A stretch of 64,000 nt of DNA from Stenopsyche tienmushanensis (taxonomy: Eukaryota > Arthropoda > Insecta > Trichoptera > Stenopsychidae), in NCBI GenBank assembly GCA_008973525.1, contig WACJ01000314.1, forward strand, positions 1-64,000, given 5' to 3'. Position numbers and translations under genes: made by a program. The notes below the pieces were generated by a model. The model did no database searches, had not been told where the DNA came from, and saw only the letters and a program-made list of their open reading frames with translations. How positions within the stretch are numbered: the stretch's first letter is position 1; every line of letters begins with the position of its first letter. Of the stretch, positions 23,443 through 34,300 are shown piece by piece.

Positions 23443-24584
23443 GTATATAATTCAATATGTGTCGGATTTCCGTCTGTCTGTCTATCCGATCCGGTTTTGC
23501 TAAGGCAAACAAAGCCTTTAGTCAATTATGCCGAGAGGTGGTAATGCCATGCAACAATTCAATCATTCATGCATACTAAAAGCGAGTAGCCGCCAAGCAA
23601 AGCAATGCCTTGGAGCTAACTTCACACATAACAAATTAATCAATAACAAAATAAACTCCACAATTCAACACGATATGAGGTGCTATCATTGACTGAAAAA
23701 TATGTTAGGGAAGAAATCACTACCGACGAAAACGAACATCAAAATTTAAAAAACATTAACAATTTACAGTTCGGGTATTCCGCGCTAAGCTTCGCCTAAA
23801 GCGCGGGAGATTTCGTAAGAAATTTATGAAACTCTACTTCTTTCGTAAAATTGTTATAATTCTTAAACCAGCTAATAGATTGAAACGAAATTTTAGTAGT
23901 GCCTTTAAAAGAGCTTATTGCATCAATATGTTTAAACAAAACAGTGGTTTTCAATATGTGGCTTGTTTATCAGCGTGATAAAATTCAAAAAGTTACTTTT
24001 TGACATGAATTGTATGTAAAGGCATTGATTAAATGACACGTAAACACACGAACAAAACATAAGGACAACATTCAGTTAGTTTATCATTCTATATAAAAAT
24101 TTTAATCGGATATTTTAATAAATCCACCACGACGTGTAGCAAAGGTACCAGGTTTTTATTGAAAAAAAAAATCACGAATAATATCATCGGAGCTACAGTT
24201 TGAATTGAAACATTTCAAGAAGAAGAGAATGTGTCCCAATGATTCCGACTGATGTGCTATTTGAATTGAAACGTGTGCAGTTTCCGGTGCGAGCATCAAC
24301 AAATAATAGAAACACACAGGGTATGCGTGCATGCTTCTCACATGGATAGCTGTATGTAGGCTGCTTACTCCCGAATCATTTATTACCAGACGGTACGCAT
24401 CATATGGAAAAGTATTGTGAATCTAAAAGTACTTCATTAACATGGCATAAGCATAATCTTTGGGACGAACAGGCAAGTCGTAATTAAAAATATATAAAAT
24501 CATTCCAATAAACTGAATTAAAATGCATACACTATATATTTTTAAGCATGGCATTGCAACCCATGCCGGGTATTCGCTGGTATT
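23443..24584 (+). mobile_element. Helitron-like non-autonomous element
   Basis: The 5' region has CGTCTGTCTGTCTATCCGAT and AACAAAGCCTTTAGTCAATT blocks. The middle shares CGGGTATTCCGCGCTAAGCT and AAGCTTCGCCTAAAGCGCGG (about 23767-23805) with 42800-42845. The 3' end is CATTGCAACCCATGCCGGGT then ATTCGCTGG near 24552-24580. No coding sequence. The open frames within it (24156-24341 minus and others) are chance. Confidence 0.65.
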
Positions 24585-25457
24585 ATATAAATCAGAGCTT
24601 AGAACTGTTTCCGGTTCAGTTCCAAACCTGTATATTATTTCGGTTACGATTTTCGCTCCGGAAAAACTTATTTTCAAACATAATTTAGAACATTTTATTT
24701 CAACAAGTAAGCAAACAATACATTATCTTTGAATTGGTATGAAAACAGATTAACCACTATTCGTTAAATTAGCAGTGGCAGTTCTCTTATCACTTGTAAC
24801 CGACTTATGCGAAATAGGATTTTAGCAACAGAAATCGTTGAGACTTAAACTAATCGACAGTATGCCCAGATTTACCAAGCAAACGTGGATACACCTGATG
24901 TTACGTCAAAATAGTTTATGCTTATGAAGAAGTATGTATTTACTTCCGAGGTAGAAATCAAGGAATGGTTGACCCAGGAAGCCAATACTCATTAACTGGC
25001 ATTGCTTACTTGCTTAGCATCCTGGTATGATGCTTGGATCAACGAACTTCTGTTTGCTGATAAGAACATTCGCATTGAGAGGCAAGCAAAATCTATTTTA
25101 AAATGGTTTGGAAGCAAATATGAACGTGCAAAATCGAGCAAAGCATGCATTGCTTAAATTGAGCGATTCGTATTTATTGAATTTGGTTTATATTATAGTA
25201 TAAATATATTCAATTAATAAGAGAGTCGGTTTGTTGTGCAATGAAGCTTTGAATAGTCGAACGCGTCTGTGCTTATCAGATGCATTACGTGTTGCATCTG
25301 AGTATATGGACACCCTACAAAGAAGCGGGACCATCCCGGATTGAATTGTTATAAATAATGATTGATGGTTTTCATAATTGGATTCATTTTTTTGCATTAA
25401 AAATGTGATGTAAAATTTGTCTCATTTCAAAGGTGGTTGGTAATCAATCTGCGTTTG
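24585..25457. other. gene-free stretch; hAT-end-like repeat at its start
   Basis: About 24595-24700 (TTCCGGTTCAGTTCCAAACC, then ATAATTTAGAACATTTTATT) matches parts of the hAT-type MITE at 63352-63938, so a fragment of that family lies here. A stretch at 25020-25150 has frame-broken, protein-like readings (for example ILKWFGSKYERAK) that I cannot assign. The open frame 25188-25397 (minus) is unremarkable. Confidence 0.4.
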
Positions 25458-25459
25458 TC

Positions 25460-25720
25460 AGATTGGGCAATATGTTGCAGCTTTGAGCTCGGGCGTCTGG
25501 GCCGATAGATATATGAATTGCATAGCAACAATGATCGATACAGCCTCCCGGAGGGTGATGCGCTTGGGGGGTGGGTTGCACCTGCGTTGCACGTCATCCT
25601 GGCGGACACGCGTACATGAACTCTTGGGCTGCATCGATTTTCCCTGGATGCGCTTCGAGTTCATTCCGCTTTCGACCTGTGACACAGAATCTGGTGGTGA
25701 AGAAGCTATTTCGTTTTAAT
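25460..25720 (+). other. probable 5' UTR exon of the MADF-BESS gene
   Basis: A GC-rich island (about 25480-25700) ends in a strong donor, AAT/GTAAGT at 25720/25721. All three plus frames are closed before the donor, so joined to the next exon it would be untranslated leader. Its 5' limit is uncertain; ATATGTTGCAG at about 25467-25477 could also be an acceptor. Minus-strand frames here (25458-25685) are open for 75 codons but unrecognised, so an antisense exon is the alternative. Confidence 0.35.
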
Positions 25721-25938
25721 GTAAGTCATTATATTAAGTAATTTTAATGTGCATGTTGACATTGGCGTTTGAACTGTTGAGCGTCTTGTTTTCAGTGCCT
25801 TTGAGTTTACATCACCTGTTGATGGCCTTAGCTTTTGTTATCGGTTCGCGCATTCACCATTGTAGTGATAAAATCTGTCGACGTATAAAGCACGACTTTG
25901 TTTCAAATGATATTTAAATATTGATAAATCTGTTTCAG

Positions 25939-26985
25939 CGGGCGAACACCAGAAGTCGCCAAACATGAACCCCAACATCTGGATCAGCAGGACGGAGGAG
26001 CCTTCGTCTTTGTACAAATACAACAACGTCAATTACAAGAACACAATTTGGTATTTGATCGGGAAGAAGGTGAAATTGACACGTAAGAAAATCATTTTAT
26101 TATGCATAAAGGAATTCTCATATCGTATTTGTCTCATGATTACAATGACTGAAGTGTACCGAAGCAAATGCGATTTGAGTTTATGTATGTATGTGGATTT
26201 TTACGAATGAAAGCCTTCAATCTGTTTTAAGTTCATGCGTTTGATATTTTTCAATGTGCGTAATGATGTTTAGGGAAAAAAATAAAACTGAATTTGTATT
26301 CCATTGTATTGCAAATTTCCATACAAAAATATTTTTCATCAACATTATAACAATATATATGCTTAGATGACAATATAAAATGATCAAGATCAACGGCCAT
26401 TCGAGCAGAATATTTCCAGATGGCTCCTGTTTAGAATCAGATCATCAGGATATGTGGTTTGGACAAATCAATTGTTGTGAAAAATGTCCTTTGTCTTGAT
26501 TGAATATGTCTGATAAAATAATCTAATAAATCTTCCACATCATTTCAGCCCTCCCATCGAGAAGATCAAAGCGTTTTTATTTGCAAATCGTGCATTTTAC
26601 AGCTAAAAATGTACATATTAAAGAATATTTTGCATTTTTTTCAGCAGCTGTGTGCGAGCGACAATGGGAAAGCATTGAAAGAGCTTTCCAAAAACTATAC
26701 AAGGAGTGCTACCCCGAAAGAACATACAAGCTTGATGATCGACTCAAATTTTTGATGCATTTATTTAACAGCGAGAATGAATCGGAAATCACTTCGACTA
26801 ACGACAAACGAGTGTCGAAATTGGAGAAGGAAATCGATCGATATTTAAAGAACGTTGGCAAGACGCTGAAAATACTGCCGTACAAGTATCAAATCAAGGC
26901 CAGATGCTTGATAAGCAAAACTGTCGAAGAACTGGAGATGCTAGCTCATCGGTATCACAATCTCCCATCTACGTCTTCCGACTAA
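25939..26985 (+). CDS. MADF-BESS domain protein, 152 aa, 2 coding exons
   Basis: The coding exon 25965-26082 (within 25939-26082, acceptor TTTCAG) joins 26645-26985 through GT-AG with frame kept at a split Pro codon. The ATG at 25965 is the first in the exon. Residues about 5-80 fit a MADF (Myb/SANT-like) DNA-binding domain: SLYKYNNVNYKNTIW, then CERQWESIERAFQKLYKE and LDDRLKFLMHLF, with the usual spaced Trp and aromatic residues. Residues about 100-139 fit a BESS protein-interaction motif: DRYLKNVGKTLKILPYKYQI. Insect proteins of this type act in the nucleus as transcriptional regulators through MADF-DNA and BESS-protein contacts. It is short for the family and its MADF start is abbreviated. 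Target genes are unknown. Confidence 0.8.
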
Positions 26986-27096
26986 GATCTGGGATTGTCA
27001 GAGACGAGATATTTTCATTCAATGTATGCGCTTCTTAATGCTTGTGCTATTAAATGTATGTGCTATCTGTAAAATGCTCCCCAAATCATTGATACA

Positions 27097-27102
27097 AATA
27101 AA
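27097..27102 (+). terminator. poly(A) signal of the MADF-BESS gene
   Basis: AATAAA 112 bases after the stop codon at 26985, at a normal distance for cleavage shortly downstream. Confidence 0.6.
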
Positions 27103-27109
27103 CGCAAAA

Positions 27110-28605
27110 CAGAGGTCTGTCCGGGTCTAAATGTCTATAGTATCATCTTAATCCCGATTATTTCAGCTTTTAGCCATTTGCTTCATTAGAATCAGCTTGC
27201 ATATTTGACTCGATCCGTGCAGATCCCTGTTGTAATTCTTCAAATCCATGCTTTTATTTAAACACCTTTCATAATTTCAGTTATTTAAGCTTGTATAATA
27301 CAAGAACATTCATAAAAATAGGGCACACATTTTGCATTCGATATTATAGTAATTGTAGAATATCATAAAAGTGTTCGACGTCGTATAGAAGCAATCGCAG
27401 CTTTATATCGGACGAAACATGAAAGTTTCATAAAATGGTAAGTACTGTATATGAAAAAGGATGCAGTTGATCTTTACATGCATTTAAATATGAAAGAGCT
27501 ACGCGACAAAACAGACTATTTAAATTTGAGTCTTGTTATTCATAAACAGAGCGGTAGTTGCTATGCATGAAGCTTCAGACAATGGGGTCAAATTATACAA
27601 AGAAGGATATCAATTGAGACATCGATTTTGTTCTTGTCCCACGACATTTATTTAATTTTGTTATCGTATTATTCGGCCGTACGTCAAAACCTTGTACAGT
27701 AGCATGGAAACATCAAATCTCAATAAATACAGCCTAAAAATAAATCCGACAGGGTCACATTCTGTAGGCTCATAATGGACGGATCTCAATTCTTTGTTAT
27801 ACAATATAAGGAAAATACGCTAAAAATAAGCATCGAATCGATATAATTTTCTCTCCGATATAGCAAGAATATTTGCATAAACATAGCATTTGTGTTAATC
27901 GAAGAAAATACATTGCCTTGTGTATAAATACACTGAAAATATGTATCGATCTGAAAAATAACTACGCAATTGCTGTTATTGATTGCGACTTTTACCGTCG
28001 GTAAAACAGGGCTCGATGAGTCGGTGATGCCTGATTGATAGTCCTTACTAACGACATCTATTTGAATAAAAAAACATTACAAATCTGATCAATATTCGGA
28101 TAAAAATAGCTCGAAACGACCAATAAACATATTGTTCTTATGAAAAATCTTCAACCTATTTGAACCCGAATCGATTGCAGACAAATTTGCGTCTATTAAA
28201 TGCAAGGCTTCAAACCGGAGCTGAACCTTTTAAAACCTTTATTTTTTAATCGAATTCGTTTGATGTAAATTGTTACCTTCATCATTCTCATGCAAATTTA
28301 TTTGATTGTAGTCACCTAATAATACTATAATCTCTATTCTATAATATGTTCATCCTGTTATTTGTCCTGTTAAATCAATACTTCGGATAATACTGTTATC
28401 GGCCAAAATTCCAGCTGTCAATCATAAGACATTGTTATGTATTTATTTTTAGTTTGTCTTTGACTCTCAGATTTCAATTTTTTCCTTATGCGACATTCAA
28501 ACATCCAGGTAAAATAAAGATGATATTTAAAGAGAGTAAATCTAACGCCTCTTTGAATGGACCAAACATATGGCTGATAAGAGCTTGATTACTAAAACTA
28601 ATCCG
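27110..28605. other. no gene recognised
   Basis: AT-rich with short frames only. About 28290-28460 (CCTAATAATACTATAATCTC and beyond) has diverged counterparts at 44320-44460, so it is dispersed repeat. Confidence 0.45.
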
Positions 28606-28610
28606 TATGT

Positions 28611-29400
28611 TAGGATCATCGCGTATTTGCGAGCGAATTCCAGTGATTCAGAAAGAGTACTCTTGTGCTTTGAAGTCGGAGAGAGACAGATACGTTTAAT
28701 TTAAAATCTTAATCCACTTATCATCCGTATAAATCCATTTATCTGTCCAGACCGTAACGGCACGTATGAAGCTTATATTTAACACTCTCCTCGCCCAACA
28801 TGAATCGGTGTTGTTTCTTACGGGGCCCAAATTCGATAGTCGGAGCGTAAACGCACGCGATGAACACAGACAACATGTGGCGCATCTTCTTTCAGGTTTT
28901 TATGTTAGATCGATTAGCTTGACTCCGTCATTAGTCAAATTAACAAAAAGTGAAGACAAGAAATGCAAATTTCAAGGGCGATCTCGAAAGATATTTTGAC
29001 AGTTGTCATCTGGAAGACATTATAGAAAGACTTTCGTAAAGTTAACATTTGCAAGTGTTTATAGAAATACATAACAATGAGACGCTGGTTTCGCTTTTCG
29101 GAGACTCGGACTTCGGAGATGCGCATATCTTGTAGACGCAGCGATGAACGAGTTAAATAAATAAACACGGCGATTTAAAAAAGTAAAGTATTCGGTAATT
29201 TCTTCAATCGATTCATTATATCATTCATGAATTTGGGTTAACGATCTATACAACCGTGCGATGTACGCAGGAAGCTCTCCGTCTCTGTCTCCCATGCACG
29301 TACAAGACTCTCCGAGCTCAACGTACAAGTGTGCTCTTTCTAAATCATTGGAATTCGCTCGCAAATACGCGATCATCCTACCGTACAAATTTCTTAATAA
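28611..29400. repeat. element bounded by inverted repeats about 80-100 bp long
   Basis: The left arm from about 28611 (AGGATCATCGCGTATTTGCG, then AGCGAATTCCAGTGATTCAG) is mirrored on the other strand at about 29330-29400 (GAATTCGCTCGCAAATACGC, then GATCATCCTACC). Agreement continues through the GAAAGAG-AC-CTTG and CGGAGAGA parts. The arms belong to the dispersed unit also seen at 18.8, 48.6 and 52.1 kb. Open frames inside (28766-28999 plus; 28935-29168 minus; 29221-29562 minus) have no recognisable product. Confidence 0.6.
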
Positions 29401-29469
29401 ATAATGAGTATTAAAATTATGAAATAAAAATATGATTATATTATAATCGAAACCAAGTAGAAATTTGAT

Positions 29470-29580
29470 GATTTGGGTTATAACACAACCGGAGCATAAT
29501 CGTAAACCGTTATTTAACCGAACCGATATAAATGTTTGGAACCGAACCGGAATGAAAAACATAACGGTTCGAAGCCCTGA
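29470..29580 (-). repeat. end of an hAT-type MITE
   Basis: ACGGTTCGAAGCCCTGA (29564-29580) is the reverse of the left end of the element at 63352 (CAGGGCTTCGAATCG), and the neighbouring CGATATAAATGTTTGGAACC matches it too. Only this end is recognised. It abuts the inverted-repeat element to the left. Confidence 0.6.
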
Positions 29581-30303
29581 TTAAATATCTGCCATGTCCA
29601 ACTTACCGTATCTTACATATTGGATGGATATCAATAATCTCCATCATTATCATCATTCATCTGGCATTCATTATGAGTATATGGATCTCATCCATCGTAT
29701 TTGATAACGATCATATTTTCATTACAATTATAACAACACAATCGCACAGCTCAAATAATCGCAACATAGTTATATCAGGGAGGTTGAAAATAAATTCACG
29801 TTTTTAAGATCATCCTTTTCAACATTTAGTTATGGAATGTAAGACAATATGGATTGTCGTTTTAATAAAAGCAATATAATGAGCAAAACAAGGAAGCTTA
29901 ATGACTGAGTTTAATAAGGGTCGATGTAGTTTGAAGTTATAGGTTTTATACGAATCGAGTGTTAAGAGCTTTCCATATGTTTAAGCAAAATCGTCTTTGC
30001 TTGATTAAATTTATATTATATATGATAAAGCGTGTATGTAAAAGAGTTGTTTAATATGAAACCTTTAAGGATAGGATATTTCTATCCTTGTTAAAAGAAT
30101 CGGAATATGTTTGGTGAAAATTATTCTTGATAAAATCATGAAAATAGATTTTTTTTGAATCGTTTGATGTCTCATTAAAAAACGACTTTAAAAACAGATC
30201 TCGATAATATGAAAGAAGATGTGTCTGTGATGTATTTTCATACTACATTATAATGTTTTTTAATTCATTTCCAACCCTCATGATATGACGAAAGACCTTT
30301 TAA

Positions 30304-30374
30304 CCTGTTAAATGCCAACGACTCACCGGCGCGTCGAATTTGTACGCAAATGCAGTTGTCTGGCAGTTAAAAGG
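30304..30374. mobile_element. 71-bp piggyBac-type micro-MITE
   Basis: TTAA (30300-30303) and TTAA (30375-30378) flank ends CCTGTTAAATGCCAACGAC and, on the other strand, CCTTTTAACTGCCAGAC. These agree at most positions over about 17 bases. TTAA target duplications and CC-starting inverted ends are the piggyBac signature. The interior contains GGCGCGTCGAATTTGTACGC. The whole unit can fold into a hairpin. Confidence 0.65.
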
Positions 30375-30399
30375 TTAAATGGATGCTTTATCAACTGTA

Positions 30400-31320
30400 G
30401 TGTAGATCGCGCATGCGTACTTTTATTCGTGTTATAAAACAGCAATTTGTAATGTGGGATGTTCAATATGCTGCACTGATATACGCATTCAGCATTAATG
30501 AAGGATATAAGTGAAAATATAGGAAATGAGATAAAAATCGCAGCAATTTTGTATGACTTGTTTATTTATTCGTTAACGAACATAAGTCATTCACAACATA
30601 TATAACATCAAGAAGGTATGACATCGATTAACAGTTTTCGCCAATAGAATAGTTACAATAAAAAGCATTATGGCTCGCATTAAATGAACATTGCAAATCA
30701 TTAATAAAGAATGCAGAATGTAATTGTATATTTTGTAAAAAGTGATGGTAAACCATGATAAATACCATCAATGGTTCTGATGCGTTCTTTAAAAGTCGCT
30801 TTTTGCATAACCCTCTTTAGATGTCATCCACATATCTTGTCTTATTCAAAAAAACCAATGACGATATAAATTATTTTTTTATAAAAATACGTTTGCATTC
30901 TTAGACATCAATTACATCCATATCTGATTGTGATTCAGTTTTAACGCCATAATTGATTTAATACTGAAACAATCAAGAAACAAAACCCGGAGAGATCAAT
31001 TCGTCTCAGTGCAAGGGCGGTTCCAGGTAAGGGATATTTCTCATCAAATGCTTTACAAACCAAATCAATCAAACTGCATTCAATTTATGGCAATCCCTGA
31101 TTTAGACCTGGACCTGCCCTCGGTCAAGTGAGAGTGTGAACCTACATCCAAGCCCTAAACGGATGGATGCTCTAACTAGCGTACATAAAGCTCGATATCT
31201 CTCTGGGGTTCTGTCCACAGATTGCATCGGAATCAAAAAAGCCGTGGCGCTAAAACTGAATTTTATATTTGAAGAGATTCGCAGAACTTACAATAATATT
31301 ATAGACATTCAAAACGAGAT
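30400..31320. other. 3' flank of ASNS-like gene 2
   Basis: No gene recognised. A plus-strand open frame at 31136-31402 (88 codons) is antisense to the last exon of ASNS-like gene 2 and is treated as a probable shadow. AATAAA hexamers on the minus strand near 30566-30573 could serve the gene's poly(A) site but lie about 750 bases downstream. Confidence 0.4.
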
Positions 31321-34300
31321 TCAGCGGTTGTTGGCAGGCTGTCTCGAACTGTGCGCTGGAGCCAAGATGTTAGGAATCAGTTTTTCATACGAAGGAAAAT
31401 GATTGGAGAATATTTTCCTGAAAGCATTAACGACACAATCAAAACCAAATAACAGACCCAAACATATTTTTTAATAAACAATTCACAATACCTGCATAGA
31501 TACGATTCTTTGGTGGTCGGAACGCAATGTATATATTTCGTAGACATCGTATTGAATTCCTCATCAGTGACGAGCTCGTTGGCATAAGCCTGAAGACTGC
31601 TGGTGATGAATGCTTTCATACTGGGATACTCATTGCTGAAAATCAATAAAAACACATTGAAACTGTTCGAAGAGCGCCCACTCAATGAAAAACGATAGTT
31701 CACCTTGTCGATTCGACGGGCTTCGTTAGAACATCATCAGGAATGAGCCCCTTCCCCGCGAAGGCGCTCTTAAATAGATCCTCTTCAACGCTAGGACCCG
31801 GTTGCTTCATCTTCGGTTCCACAGACAACAGATAGCGGCTCAAATCGAGATCCAAGAATGGTAGACGCAAATCCAATCTATGAAACATGACGAGCGAAAA
31901 CCATCTGAGTACAGTCAATCTTCAATGAACTGGTTTTAATTATACGCGTATCTCTTCAATGTACCAACGTTTGTAGTGAAGACGTTGAAGCGTTAAAATG
32001 GATAGATCTTGTGGCGAAAGAGGATGGGTTGGTATATTTTTAATATTGATATATTCACAAATACATGTGAAATCACAGGCCCTGGGATAGTACTCCTTTA
32101 AGGGTTAAGGTAATATCGAAACAAACATATTTTACGTAAAATAATTTGCAAATACACGTCATTGATTACTTTACATTAGAATGGTAGGGTTGATTTTGAA
32201 TTAGACGATCGTCTGAAATGTTTATCAATTTCCTTCGTTTACAGTTATTACAATAAAAAAAATCTAATCGACGCTCTTCTAAAATAATTGCTGCGTATGT
32301 TATTCAAACAAATTTTATTAAGGCTAAAAAATATGTTAGACTTAATATTTATGAGCTCGACAAATCACACCAATTCGTATTTCTTGAATTGAAGCTCGAG
32401 TCCATTTATATCTGTTACCAGGAAGTGCTCGGGGGCTGTTTCCAAGACAACACTCGAGATATTTTGTTGCTTATAAACACATGTTGACGGTTCACATTAT
32501 ATCACGAAGACTTGACAAGAAAAACAAAATCTATACAATCGCGAAAAACATTTTGTGGCAGTAAGAATTATGCCGGAAGGAAAATATTTCCCGAAATTAA
32601 ACGTAGCCTTTGATCAATATTATTTTGAAAATATGCCCGAAGTAACGTTAAACATCGAGTGTTTCGTCATTTAGTCTGGATCTGATTTTGTTAGCCAGAC
32701 AACTTGCTGCTGAAAATATACGCTCAGCCTCCATATTTGTTGGAGATATCGTCATCAGACATTTAAATGATAGTTCGAGCTGATGAACTAACGCTATGAC
32801 TAAAGCTAGCAAAATTCCCGATTTCCTGACAAATTATTTATTTCCGTCGCTGCAGATGAATACTTACATACTATAATACTTTGATGTGATTTGTAATTAT
32901 ATTACGGAGGTATACAAAAATTCTGATCCCCCTATCTATTATATTTCATATCGATATTCCCATTATTAGAGTCGAGGTGTAGTAAATACATCACCGGTAG
33001 GGAAAGTTTAATATAACAATTTGATAAACATATATGCACTGTATATATGTATACATAGATTAGACAGTTACTGCCTCTAGGCGTTGCCTAAGCTCGCCAA
33101 TTAGTAGTTAGGACACTGTTTTCAGAGGATCCTATCCTGCGTTTTGCGCCCCAAGCCTAGTTGCGCCCGTGGTAGGCGCCTGCTTTGCCACACTTTAGTT
33201 ACGGCCCTGCGCAAAGTTACCGCTACCAACTAAGTTACTGAGTTCAACCTCAGCTTGAATGGAGTTGCAGCAGATGACGGACTGCAGGAGCTCCCCTTTT
33301 TGCACGGTAATTTTATTGATTTCGGTCATTCGTAGTACCTAGCCATGGAAACGAGTCTATCGGTTGTTGAAGATAGTAGTGTCACCTTTTGCACAGAATA
33401 TTCCTACTCCTCCTGTAATGGAGGAGTAGGAATAGCGTTTGATGAGCGAACCGATGAGGTTGCTTTCGCTCATCTCTACTTTACATAATTACTCCAGGGA
33501 TTCAACTGTAACGGAAGGGTTTATGGGCAGGTACTGTAGTGAAATACCCAATCAGAAATAAAGGAAACAGTTAAGATGAGAGTATTCGCACCCATCCACC
33601 TCCATCCCACCGCTCGACTCATCACTACCCGATAGCAGAACGAACCCGCGTGAGATCGCGGTCGTCTCGCGAATATATGGGAGCAGGGAGCGACCCGGGG
33701 ACTCTACCCCGCTCCACTCAGTAAATTTCCGAATAATTATTTTTTAAAATATTGTAAATAGCATTACCCATATGCATTCATAATGCAGTCTGCCCGTTGT
33801 CCACTAGCCAGGTACATATTTGAGAAGACACTAAAATCAGAATTGCATCATTAGATCAATATATTTCTTGATAAATTGCATGTAATTTATTCGCACTTAC
33901 TGCAATGTCTCAAGGTCGGGCATCTCTCCATCGGGCGGGTCGTCGAAGGTGTTTCCTCGCAATAGTTCTCCAGCTCCATTACCAGAGAAAAGGACTTCGA
34001 CGTCAGTATTATCTTTGATATATTTGGCGATCAAATAAACTCCTAAAGATAAAAGAATCGTAATCAATATCGAAGATGACACATTCAAAATCACAACTAC
34101 AACGCGCTCTACCATACGTCGCTTGCTATCCGGCAATTTGATTACTAGCTCGCCTAAAGTCATATTTTTTAAATTATAAAACCTAATTAATTTAATGGGA
34201 TTTACTGACCAATTGTGGCTTTGATGGCATTAGGGTCAAAGCTTTCTAGGTGATATATTGTGGGACTCAAGGCATTCTTAACATCATTGATGGTGAATAT

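Noticed and set aside
28766..29562. Three open frames as possible genes
   Set aside because: They lie within an element bounded by inverted repeats and are not protein-like.
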